64,000 bases of DNA from Candidatus Poribacteria bacterium (lineage in GTDB: Bacteria > Poribacteria > WGA-4E > WGA-3G), in assembly GCA_958295815.1 (NCBI GenBank), contig OY282374.1:1880856-1944855 (forward strand), read 5' to 3'. How positions within the stretch are numbered: position 1 is the first letter of the stretch; every line of letters begins with the position of its first letter. The position numbers and the translations under genes are program-made. Shown one piece after another: positions 34,589 through 43,147 of this stretch. The notes under the pieces are model-generated. The model saw nothing but the letters and a program-made list of their open reading frames with translations. It was not told the origin of the DNA and did no database searches.

Positions 34589-35812
34589 TTAGTTCCGTAA
34601 GTCAAATACAGTTTTCACTGTAGCGGTTTTTCCGGTATTTAATGCCGTCTGGATTGCACGTTTGTAATCTTTCAACGGAAATAGAGCGCTCACCAATGGA
34701 CGCAAATGGGATTCCATCTTTTGGAGAAGACGCATACCGAGTGTGAAAGTATGCACCTGTTCACCATTATGCGTTTCGAGTCCGTATGTATAGGCACCCT
34801 CCACCCGCAACTGCTTATACCAGATAGAGGTCCAGTCAACGTTCTTAGGTATTCCCGGCATTCCGACTAAGATGACTACGCCACCTGCCCTGGTAAAACG
34901 CAGGGCATCGTCTATTGTGACACTGGATCCTATACAGTCGAAGGTAACGTCCACACCACCGATTAGGACCTGTTGTCCGAGTTCGGGTTGATGCGATTCT
35001 GCGCGTGTTAATTTACAGAAGTCCGCATATCGGGTATTATTTGGTGATAGTACATCGTCCGCACCAAGCTCGCGTGCCAATTGCTGTTGATGTGGATATT
35101 TAGCGAAGACAATAATTCGGTTCCGATGACCGAGTATCCGAAGTGCGGCGATGGTAAGTAATCCGATTGTGCCGCCGCCAATCACACAGATGGTTGCTGT
35201 CCTGTTGGAAGGCATTTTTAGAACGCTGTGTAGGGCGCAAGCAAACGGTTCGAGTAGCACAGCGGCTTCATCTGAAATACCGTCAGGAACGAGATGAAGT
35301 TGTGCCTGATGTGCGAGAACGTATCTGCTCCACCCACCACCTGTCTCGCGACAGTAGCCAGTCTGAACACCTCCAGAAATATCGCCTTTTGTGATGTTCT
35401 CACAGTTGGCTAAACGTCCGTTTTGGCACTGGTGACACTCTGGTGTGATTCCTCTAATCTTACATGAGAGTGCTGGTTCAAGTACCACCCGCGCACCAAC
35501 TGGGAAGCCTTCCACGGCATCACCAATCTCAGCAATGTCGCCAACGATTTCATGTCCCAGTACAAAAGGTGTTGACGTAAAGGGCGAGAAATATGGGCTT
35601 CCTTTCGCAGTGATTGTTGCTAAATCGGAACCGCAAATACCGCTGAGTCGGGTCTTGACTTTGACCCATTCAGGTGTTGGCAGTTGTGGCTCTGGAATAT
35701 CAACGATGCGCGTACAAGAGAATGGGGACGTATAGAGACCTTGCCACCGTTTCCCAAGGTAGCGCATCGCGAGATAACGTGGGATGCTTTTAGTGTATTG
35801 GATAGCTTCCAC
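34589..35812 (-). CDS. Zinc-dependent alcohol dehydrogenase (MDR family)
   Basis: A 407-residue medium-chain dehydrogenase with the catalytic zinc motif GICGSDL and GHEIVGDIAEIGD (~90-102), a structural zinc Cys loop (ECHQCQNGRLANC, longer than usual with a Cys at the preceding SCKIRG) and a Rossmann GGGTIGLLTIAAL. It oxidises or reduces an unknown alcohol. Longer than the ADH at 3168 by about 65 residues because of an N-terminal part. It is transcribed toward brnT, whose start is 6 nt downstream. Confidence 0.9.
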   Translation of the reverse strand: MEAIQYTKSIPRYLAMRYLGKRWQGLYTSPFSCTRIVDIPEPQLPTPEWVKVKTRLSGICGSDLATITAKGSPYFSPFTSTPFVLGHEIVGDIAEIGDAVEGFPVGARVVLEPALSCKIRGITPECHQCQNGRLANCENITKGDISGGVQTGYCRETGGGWSRYVLAHQAQLHLVPDGISDEAAVLLEPFACALHSVLKMPSNRTATICVIGGGTIGLLTIAALRILGHRNRIIVFAKYPHQQQLARELGADDVLSPNNTRYADFCKLTRAESHQPELGQQVLIGGVDVTFDCIGSSVTIDDALRFTRAGGVVILVGMPGIPKNVDWTSIWYKQLRVEGAYTYGLETHNGEQVHTFTLGMRLLQKMESHLRPLVSALFPLKDYKRAIQTALNTGKTATVKTVFDLRN

Positions 35813-35891
35813 TATTTTACTTCCAAAGAGGTCGGGATTTTATCCTTTCGTACTCTGCTCTGTTTCTTATTCTGTAATGTTTGAGAATTTC

Positions 35892-36473
35892 TTAATTATC
35901 CGTATCAAATTTGACGCGTCTGTAGATGTGCTGCAGAGGTAGCTTGCACCCAATAGATACAAGCGGCACTACATCCGAAAGTGTCCAAAATTCCGTTGGC
36001 AACCATTCGGGTTCTTGGCGACGATACTGCATTACCTGCACTTTGTCTTGTGAAATTAGAACGTATTCTTGCAAGGAATCAATTTGACGATAATGTGCGA
36101 ATTTCTCGTCTCTGTCATACAGTTCAGTGGAAGATGAAAGCACCTCTACGATGAGGGTTGGATTCAGGAGTGTGTCAAAGACGTTATCCTCTGCGCGTGG
36201 TTCCCCGCAAACAACGACAATATCTGGATAAAAGTAGGATTCTGTTTGGATGACTTTCACGCGTAGATCACCCGTAGCGACTTGACATTCCCCATCCATC
36301 AGTTGGTTGTTAAGGTGGGTTGCTGTATCTAACGTGATAAAATTATGTGCGAAACTGGCACCTGCCATCGCGATTGTTTCTCCGTTCACGTATTCGTTTT
36401 TAGTTGTCGCCTTACGTTCCAATTTAAGATACGCTTTAGGAGTTAAGTGAGTTGGTGCTGCTATAGGTGCCAT
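35892..36473 (-). CDS. Uma2-family (PD-(D/E)XK-like) protein
   Basis: A 193-residue DUF820/Uma2 protein. The nuclease-type fold motif can be read as the D in SYFYPDIVVVCGE (~105-115) and E in LIVEVLSSSTELYDRDEKF (~135-150). These proteins are common in cyanobacteria and Poribacteria, and their function remains unclear. It is followed by the dehydrogenase gene with 79 nt between; sat is upstream, separated by a hairpin. Confidence 0.85.
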   Translation of the reverse strand: MAPIAAPTHLTPKAYLKLERKATTKNEYVNGETIAMAGASFAHNFITLDTATHLNNQLMDGECQVATGDLRVKVIQTESYFYPDIVVVCGEPRAEDNVFDTLLNPTLIVEVLSSSTELYDRDEKFAHYRQIDSLQEYVLISQDKVQVMQYRRQEPEWLPTEFWTLSDVVPLVSIGCKLPLQHIYRRVKFDTDN

Positions 36474-36511
36474 CTGACTGTCTCCTTCCCTAGTATTTAC
36501 GTCTAAGCCAG

Positions 36512-36534
36512 AGGCGGGACTGAAAATCCCGCCT
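36512..36534. terminator. Hairpin between sat and the Uma2 gene
   Basis: AGGCGGGA (36512-36519) pairs with TCCCGCCT (36527-36534) in an 8-bp stem, 14 nt beyond the sat stop on the minus strand. No clear T-run; likely transcription end or a repeat. Confidence 0.5.
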
Positions 36535-36547
36535 TCAGATAAGTTAA

Positions 36548-37744
36548 TTAGGCATTTGCCTCAGCTTGGTAATACTCCATCAGGATCTCTGCGACTTCGG
36601 GGCGCGCAATCTCCGGTGGGAGCGGTTCGCCTGCCGCGAGAATCTCACGCTGTCTTGTACCAGAGACGTTGAAATAATCGTCGCCTCCGTGCGGGCAGTC
36701 GCGCATCATCACGATCTCGTTACACTGCTTGCACCACACCGTAAAGTCGCCACGAAATATACCTATTTCTAAAGCACCTTCAGGAATTCCATCAAAGATC
36801 TCTTGAGCTTCAAACGGACCGTAATAGTCGCCTGCTCCGGCGTGGTCCCGTCCGACGATGAAGTGTGACGCTCCAGAGTTCTGACGGAAAACGGCGTGTA
36901 GCAGTGCCTCCCGCGGTCCGGCGTAAAGCATGTCGAATCCATATCCGGTGATCGAGACGGTATTTTCGGGGAAATAGTGTTGGACCATGGCGCGGATAGA
37001 AGCATCACGAACGGCAGCGGGAATATCGCCAGGTTTTAGTTTGCCGAGGAGCATGTGAATCAAAATTCCATCGGCATTGACTTCTCTTTGTGCTATCTTA
37101 CAGAGTTCCTCGTGGGCACGGTGCATCGGGTTACGCGTCTGAAAAGCAACGACCGTGTTCCACCCACGCGCTGCGATATCTTCGCGAATCTCAACGGCTG
37201 TGCGGAATGTATCTGGGAAATCCTCTGGGAAGTAGGAATAGTTCAATACCTCGATAGGACCGGAGAGAACGTTGTCTCCGACATCGGCAAAAGCAGGAAC
37301 ACCGGGATGTTCTGGGTCGGTGGTTCCGAAGGTCTTTTCGATGAGAAGTTGCTTCTGGTCTGCTGAGAGTGTCTCGATTGCCGAAACCTTCATAACAGCG
37401 ATCGGTGGATTACCTTCTACGTTCGGATCGCGGAGCGCAATTCGATCGGCGTTCTTTACGGCGTCAGTAAGCTGCTCAGACGGAACAATATTCATAATAG
37501 GAACGGGCCAGAAAAGCCCGTTCGGCAGTTTCATATCTGCAGCAACGCTTGTGGCTTCAGCGATGTTCATGTAGCCCGTGAGCGGTGTGAAGTAACCTGA
37601 CGCGAGCATGACGGCTGATGCAGCGGCACCCGAAGAGAGCAGCACAGACGGAAGCTGCTCCGCCTCTTTGGTCAGTTCGGCACGTTGTGCATCATCCGAA
37701 ACGTAAAGCGGTTTTAAGGTTTCGGCTCCATGTGGTTTAATCAT
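36548..37744 (-). CDS. sat: Sulfate adenylyltransferase (ATP sulfurylase)
   Basis: A 398-residue monomeric-type ATP sulfurylase that makes APS from ATP and sulfate. The active-site motif QTRNPMHRAHEEL (~203-215) and GRDHAGAGDYYGPF (~298-311) are clear, and the C-terminal Cys/His cluster FTVWCKQCNEIVMMRDCPHG is the zinc-binding tail typical of bacterial/archaeal Sat. It takes up free sulfate for assimilation or, in reverse, acts in sulfur oxidation. No apr or cysC gene is in the window. Confidence 0.95.
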   Translation of the reverse strand: MIKPHGAETLKPLYVSDDAQRAELTKEAEQLPSVLLSSGAAASAVMLASGYFTPLTGYMNIAEATSVAADMKLPNGLFWPVPIMNIVPSEQLTDAVKNADRIALRDPNVEGNPPIAVMKVSAIETLSADQKQLLIEKTFGTTDPEHPGVPAFADVGDNVLSGPIEVLNYSYFPEDFPDTFRTAVEIREDIAARGWNTVVAFQTRNPMHRAHEELCKIAQREVNADGILIHMLLGKLKPGDIPAAVRDASIRAMVQHYFPENTVSITGYGFDMLYAGPREALLHAVFRQNSGASHFIVGRDHAGAGDYYGPFEAQEIFDGIPEGALEIGIFRGDFTVWCKQCNEIVMMRDCPHGGDDYFNVSGTRQREILAAGEPLPPEIARPEVAEILMEYYQAEANA

Positions 37745-37804
37745 TCAATTCTCCTTTTTCCCGTTGGCAAAACCAGCACATACGGGGATTTGCGTAAATT
37801 GACA

Positions 37805-39931
37805 TTATTTTGGTTGTATCTGTTCGACTGTACAGCCGTTCCAAATCCAAAAGTGATTTTTGTTGTTCCAGTCATCTTCAAGACGCACCCGGTCTTTGGG
37901 TGTGAAAATGACTTGTGTGAGATAGCCATCTGTGACTTCTACTGTATAGGTGTGTTGAAGCACGTCATTATCGTCTGATATTGTAAAGCCCTTAAGAATT
38001 TGTCTGTCGTTGGCTAATAGATTGAGCGTATGCGTTGCATCTTCTCTTTCAGCAAAGGTATTGGTTACGCGGTAGGTTCCGTTGGGTAAGTCGATTTTGA
38101 ATGCAGCATCTCTCTGACCCCAAACACCATCCTGCGCGAGTGCAGTCGTTCTTCTGTCGACCCGTGTCGTTCTTCTGTCGACTCGATAGCCTTCGTGTGG
38201 TGAGCGCGTATCCCATCCGAATTTGCCGCTCTCATATTCTGTATTAGGTCCAATAGCGTGATGGTTCGGTGCGGTTTGGCTACCGTTGGGTTGCATATCA
38301 AAACGAATTATCAGATTGTCGGTTTCCGTTTTATCCCACAAATCGAGCATCGGTCCCGGTGCGCGTTTTTTCCTGTAGACTTGGAGATGCTTTGTTTCGT
38401 GGATAATCTCGTGATCAGCGGTGTATGCATGGAATTCAGGGGTATCGGGTGGATACCATGCAATAACGTAATCAGTAGATGCTTGATGGTACCACAAATC
38501 TTTATAATTCTCTGGTGCGTTCTCGGCGTTGCGATTTATCGGGAAGTAGTAAAATTCGGCTTCATAATTTGACAAATGCGCCACGTCTTTTGCGTAGACA
38601 CCATAGAGTGCCATGTGATGCACAAACGGCGTAACGTATTCAATCTTCCCTAACGCCTCGGATTTGTGCCAACCCTCTTCCATCGACCGAATCTGATATG
38701 TTGTATGCGGTTCTATCAAGTGTGTGCCTGAGACCAACTCCGCAATCTCTGGGGCAATACGTGCATGGTCGTAGGCAGTCCTACCAAAGTGGATTAAACT
38801 GAAAACGATAAGACACGCTGCCATAGCATAACGAAAGTATTTCCCCATATTTGGAATGAACCATGCCGCCATCATCAACAGAATGTAGAGATGAATTCGA
38901 TCGTTGATCCAGCCGCCCGGTCCATAACTCCACGGTGCCCTAACGAACATGTAAGTAAACAAGATCGCAATTAGTAAGAACGCATCAGTCGGTCTCACCC
39001 ACTCTTTTCGACGAATTCGATAACCGATAGAGATAAGCAGTGCTATCCCTAACAGACCGAGGACGCAATAGTGCACCGGAAGATGCCAATCAGTGAAATA
39101 GACGATCGACTTAATCCCCAAAAAGTATTCCCAAACCCATTCCATTCCTCTATGATTGCCCTGTTGATGCTGTTTCATGCTATGTAAGTAGTACTCCAAT
39201 AGCACAAAATACATCGGCACCATATAGAGAAGAAACCGGAAAACTGGCTTAAGACTAACTACGAAACTTTGCAGCAACATAGCAAAACCTTCGCGACGCG
39301 CTCGCCACGCTGCAGCTACCGCAGGAGCACCCCATAAACAACTTCCTGCAATAGAAATACCCAACACAACAAGCCCGTATGAGGCAATGTGCGATAGATA
39401 CGTTAGCAATAGCAACACGTATAGACAAGCCAGATGCCTTACCTGCATGTCGTCTTTATGCTTCCACCAGAACCCGAAACTAAAGAAGAAAAATGAAATG
39501 CTTAACTGGAAGTTGTAAAATCCCATGTAGAGGAGGTAGTTGTAAGTGAAAGGAAAACCGAGCCAAGCATACACGTACTGCCCTTTTTCACCTCTGTGGA
39601 CAGCGTTGAGGAAATAGAAGAAGGCAAACGGTACCATGCCTATCGCAATCGTTAAAAAGACTTTTTCTGAAATGACGGGCGGAAACACGTAGAGAAATCC
39701 TAACAGCATAATGTGGGACAACCAGTTCGGGAAGACCGTGATATTCAGTTCCCACGCATTCCGCATCGTGTAGTTTTCGTGTTTCGCATATTCTTTGAGC
39801 ACTAAGCCGTTATAGATATGACTGGCACCATCTTGAGAGGGAAAATAGGCAAAGATCCAAAGCGGTAGGATATGTAGTATCAACAACACTACAAATAGGT
39901 GTTTCCAAGAAAAATTTCTCCAATTAAACAT
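37805..39931 (-). CDS. GT-C-like membrane protein with C-terminal beta-sandwich domain
   Basis: A 708-residue protein with about ten membrane helices over residues ~10-370. The N-terminal loop FPSQDGASHIYNG (~30-42) resembles the Asp loop of GT-C polyprenol-dependent glycosyltransferases. The soluble C-terminus includes DYVIAWYPPDTPEF and then a malectin-like strand-rich part (IRFDMQPNGSQTAP, LPNGTYRVTNTFAE, YTVEVTDGYLTQVIF) ending in HFWIWNGCTVEQI. An in-frame 21-bp tandem repeat adds the segment RVDRRTT twice. No homologue is named with certainty. It is encoded just downstream of nth and upstream of sat, same strand. Confidence 0.6.
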   Translation of the reverse strand: MFNWRNFSWKHLFVVLLILHILPLWIFAYFPSQDGASHIYNGLVLKEYAKHENYTMRNAWELNITVFPNWLSHIMLLGFLYVFPPVISEKVFLTIAIGMVPFAFFYFLNAVHRGEKGQYVYAWLGFPFTYNYLLYMGFYNFQLSISFFFFSFGFWWKHKDDMQVRHLACLYVLLLLTYLSHIASYGLVVLGISIAGSCLWGAPAVAAAWRARREGFAMLLQSFVVSLKPVFRFLLYMVPMYFVLLEYYLHSMKQHQQGNHRGMEWVWEYFLGIKSIVYFTDWHLPVHYCVLGLLGIALLISIGYRIRRKEWVRPTDAFLLIAILFTYMFVRAPWSYGPGGWINDRIHLYILLMMAAWFIPNMGKYFRYAMAACLIVFSLIHFGRTAYDHARIAPEIAELVSGTHLIEPHTTYQIRSMEEGWHKSEALGKIEYVTPFVHHMALYGVYAKDVAHLSNYEAEFYYFPINRNAENAPENYKDLWYHQASTDYVIAWYPPDTPEFHAYTADHEIIHETKHLQVYRKKRAPGPMLDLWDKTETDNLIIRFDMQPNGSQTAPNHHAIGPNTEYESGKFGWDTRSPHEGYRVDRRTTRVDRRTTALAQDGVWGQRDAAFKIDLPNGTYRVTNTFAEREDATHTLNLLANDRQILKGFTISDDNDVLQHTYTVEVTDGYLTQVIFTPKDRVRLEDDWNNKNHFWIWNGCTVEQIQPK
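38145..38186 (-). repeat. 21-bp tandem duplication inside the GT-C-like gene
   Basis: Two 21-bp units at 38145-38165 and 38166-38186 differ at two bases. They encode RVDRRTT twice in a row in the extracytoplasmic region. A short slippage-type duplication. Confidence 0.85.
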
Positions 39932-39960
39932 GTTTTCCCTCCGATACAGGGAAGTGCTGC

Positions 39961-40647
39961 CTAAGTTTGTAGGTTATCTCTATAGTAGAGACAGTGTTGC
40001 GTCAACGGACACCGTTCACATAACGGTTTTCGGGCATTGCAAATCTGTCTGCCGAAGTAAATTAGGTTCATGTGGAATGGATACGCCTTCCCCACTGGCA
40101 CTATTGGTAGTAGTTCCTGATGTGCCTTTTCTGCACTACAATTCGATGGGATCAGTCCGAGGCGTTTGGAAATCCGCAGGATGTGTGTATCAACAGGGAA
40201 GACCTCTCTGCCACACGCGAAAGAGAGCGTGACACAGGCGGTTTTGATACCAATACCTTTGTGTTGACACAGGAGTTCTAAAGCTGCCTCAGTTTCCATA
40301 TCGTGCATGAACTCCAGTGAAAGTTCACTATGTTCAGTTTTAAGCCAGGAGAGGAATTTTTTGATGGTGTGACTTTTCTGGTTTCCCAATCCGGCGAGTC
40401 TTATTGCCGCCTCTATCGTTTTAACATCGGCGTGCAGGACATCTTCCCACGTTGGAAGCCGGTCTTTCAGTTCGGCGTATCCCTTATCTCGGTTAACGTC
40501 TGTCGTGTTTTGGGACAAGATCGTTAAGATGAGGCATTCTAACACATCTCCGCCACCGTCGCGACTTGGCACACCAAGTAAACCTTCTAACGTATCTGAT
40601 ATGAGTTCTGCTTTCTCTTTAAGTTCCAATTCTTTTCTTCCGAGCAT
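39961..40647 (-). CDS. nth: Endonuclease III
   Basis: A 228-residue endonuclease III, a DNA glycosylase/AP lyase of base-excision repair for oxidised pyrimidines. It has the helix-hairpin-helix with catalytic Lys in CQHKGIGIKTACV, the catalytic Asp in VFPVDTHILRISKR and the [4Fe-4S] Cys set CNARKPLCERCPLTQHC (C-x6-C-x2-C-x5-C) near the C-terminus. It starts at an ATG without a strong Shine-Dalgarno sequence. Confidence 0.93.
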   Translation of the reverse strand: MLGRKELELKEKAELISDTLEGLLGVPSRDGGGDVLECLILTILSQNTTDVNRDKGYAELKDRLPTWEDVLHADVKTIEAAIRLAGLGNQKSHTIKKFLSWLKTEHSELSLEFMHDMETEAALELLCQHKGIGIKTACVTLSFACGREVFPVDTHILRISKRLGLIPSNCSAEKAHQELLPIVPVGKAYPFHMNLIYFGRQICNARKPLCERCPLTQHCLYYRDNLQT

Positions 40648-40733
40648 TGCGTTTTAAATATTATACCACAAACAGAAAAAATAACAACGCTTTTACGTGT
40701 TGGGTTATAAGTTGTAAGTTAATCCCTATGGTA

Positions 40734-40905
40734 ACGCCAGTTTGAAAAAAAATATTAGAAGCCAAGACCGACGCATATTGAGAAAAAAAGCAATAAATTC
40801 ACCCAAGATGAGGAGGTTTTTTAGGGATCTAACCCCCTAAATCCCCCTTATCAGGGGGACTTTAATCGGAAATGCGCCTACTCTAAATATTTATCAAACT
40901 CACGT
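40734..40905. mobile_element. MITE-like element, copy 1
   Basis: 172 bp with imperfect terminal inverted repeats: ACGCCAGTTTG at the left and CAAACTCACGT at the right (9 of 11 bases pair). TA dinucleotides flank both ends (40732-40733 and 40906-40907), as in IS630/Tc1-mariner-type targets. The interior holds the palindrome CCCCCTTATCAGGGGG. No coding region. The wider gap 40648-41021 also holds the TTATAAG-type repeat near 40704 and no gene. Confidence 0.7.
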
Positions 40906-41021
40906 TATGGTAGATATGTCGGATTTCCACGACGTAGACTATTTTGACCAGCAACCAAGTACCTACAACTAACAACCAATGCCCTGAAGGAGGGATCTCC
41001 AATCCTGATAGCGGACTGTCA

Positions 41022-42908
41022 TTAAAATAGAAAACGATACATCGGTTGGTCGAGGGCAACAGCCAAGAGACTCCAAAAAGCCCCTATCACAAACTCACCG
41101 AGTACAATGCCGAGGAAAAACGGAACAGCTTTTCGATGTAAATGAAGACCGCCATATTTCAGCACCAACCATTTAAGCAACCATCCAACGAAGATAGACC
41201 CCACCATCGGATTGATTGCCCAACTTCCTGAGATCGCATAACCCACAGGGTGTAAATTCCACCAGAGAAACCGCATCCGCATCGCTGCAAGTAATAGGGT
41301 CAGCCCAAATCCAAACGACGCGAAGCTAATCGCTGGCACATCCGGCGGTGCTGTGTAAGTGAGCCACGTCTCTAACCGATTAAAAGATTCCCTACCGAAA
41401 CCTGCAAAGCCTCCTTCTGAGTAATACATAGACAAATATGCCCAGAATGAGCCGAGTGCACCTAACGCGGAAGCCAGCATCATGAGAATCGCAAATCGTC
41501 GCAGCGGGATATTGGCACCTTCAGCCAATTTGAAACCTTCGAGTTGGTGGGGCATGGCGTGTGAACGGTGTGCACGGTTCAAGCAATAGAGATAAGCAAA
41601 ACCTGTTAAGTTCACCGATCCAAGTCGGCGGATACCTAACAAGCGCGGCAACATTTCGTCAGGTCCAATAAAGTGTAAATCGTGGACTGGCGAACCGAGT
41701 TCCGCACGTAGACGCGTAATTGCAATTGCAATTGCGAACCAGATCGAGAAATAGACAATGATTACCCAGAAACTCATGCCCATCTTGAGGCAGAATCCGA
41801 CGATGAATACTGATCCGACGAGAAATCCGAGAACAATCAAACGGTATGAGACAGGTTCATCTGCTTTTGGTGATATGAGTTGGCGTGCCACATCCATCAG
41901 ATAGCGACGGCTCATCCAGATAGCAACGACGCACAAACCTAAATACGCACCGTGTGACTGTTCAGCTTCATAAGGAAAGCGTGGCAGCCCGCGCCACCCG
42001 GCAACGACTCCTAATAAACGTTCCGCTCGCCAAATTAGCCAAAATGCCCAGCATGAGAAGGAAAGGTCCAGCGGTATAAAGAACGAAAGCCCGACACCGA
42101 ACGGGAAGACACCAAGAGGACTCCAGCCTATTCCGTTCCATGGACGTTCTGTAAAAATCTGCCGCAGATCATACAACTTTCCGCCGAGACTCGGAACCGC
42201 AGGAAACAGGAAGTTTAACCCGTTAATAATATCAATTCCGACACCGATCGAAAGTCCAAGCCACATCCACGGGGAAGTAAAGAACTTACGGCTGCGTGTT
42301 GTCATTTCATAAGGCAGTTGAATGATAGGATAACTTAGTCGTTCTGATTCAACCCACTGTTTCCGAAAGAGCAAACACAAACAGAGCATCACGAGATGGA
42401 CAGCAACCAAGAAAAGCGTCCACCAGAAGATCGCAGGCAGCCAAGCGGTTAAGTAGCGTGATTCCCAGATACTCGCAAACCCGTGGTAGTATCCCTCCAG
42501 CACACGTTTATTGCTGACAGCCAACCACTGCGGAACGTGCAAATGAAACAGATTACTCCAATCGTTTTCTGGCGTGGCAAACCAGTGAGCATGTCCGATG
42601 ATCGGCATGAGAACTAAGAATCTATCGACGCCTGCCAGCCCCGCACCCACTGAGATGCAGGTGTAGATAACAAGCAATTCCGCTCGGTTCAACACAAGCG
42701 CGCGATGCAACCGACGCAAAAGTAGCCCGATGCCCAGTAGGATTAAAATGGTGATAACGGCATTGTAGAAAAGCGAAACCTGCGTCGGACTCCCGCCGCC
42801 ACGGATAATAGAGGCGGACACCCACCAACAATTGGCAGGCACTAACACGCAGATGAGGAAAATAGTGAATGGCCGAATTTTGAGATTTTGGGTTGGGACG
42901 TTCTTCAC
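41022..42908 (-). CDS. Large polytopic membrane protein, DUF6785/DUF6784-like (copy 2)
   Basis: A 628-residue paralogue of the protein at 32043, with a similar order of hydrophobic segments (about 12-14) and matching landmarks such as FTERPWNGIGW (against FTEKPLSALAW) and LKWLVLKYGGLHLHRKAV (against LLKYTVLKFGGVAQYRKL). Function unknown. The gene lies between two MITE-like copies and is divergent from the DUF3352-like gene. It starts at an ATG preceded by an AAGAAGG-type sequence. Confidence 0.6.
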   Translation of the reverse strand: MKNVPTQNLKIRPFTIFLICVLVPANCWWVSASIIRGGGSPTQVSLFYNAVITILILLGIGLLLRRLHRALVLNRAELLVIYTCISVGAGLAGVDRFLVLMPIIGHAHWFATPENDWSNLFHLHVPQWLAVSNKRVLEGYYHGFASIWESRYLTAWLPAIFWWTLFLVAVHLVMLCLCLLFRKQWVESERLSYPIIQLPYEMTTRSRKFFTSPWMWLGLSIGVGIDIINGLNFLFPAVPSLGGKLYDLRQIFTERPWNGIGWSPLGVFPFGVGLSFFIPLDLSFSCWAFWLIWRAERLLGVVAGWRGLPRFPYEAEQSHGAYLGLCVVAIWMSRRYLMDVARQLISPKADEPVSYRLIVLGFLVGSVFIVGFCLKMGMSFWVIIVYFSIWFAIAIAITRLRAELGSPVHDLHFIGPDEMLPRLLGIRRLGSVNLTGFAYLYCLNRAHRSHAMPHQLEGFKLAEGANIPLRRFAILMMLASALGALGSFWAYLSMYYSEGGFAGFGRESFNRLETWLTYTAPPDVPAISFASFGFGLTLLLAAMRMRFLWWNLHPVGYAISGSWAINPMVGSIFVGWLLKWLVLKYGGLHLHRKAVPFFLGIVLGEFVIGAFWSLLAVALDQPMYRFLF

Positions 42909-43147
42909 CTTCTTTCAAGAGATACCACTAATATTTTACACTGTTTTTCGTCAGTTAGCAAGAAAATTATATTGACAACCGCAACCTATGTAAGTCTAGT
43001 TCTCGAATCCCAGCTGCTGACTGTTCACCACCATCTACGAGCCAATTAGATTGTCTACTGAAAATAGATGTGTTATAATCAAATATTGAAGCCGCAGCAG
43101 AAACCGTTAGCAAAAATCCTCCAGTCGTGACAAGGGTCTCGAATCCA

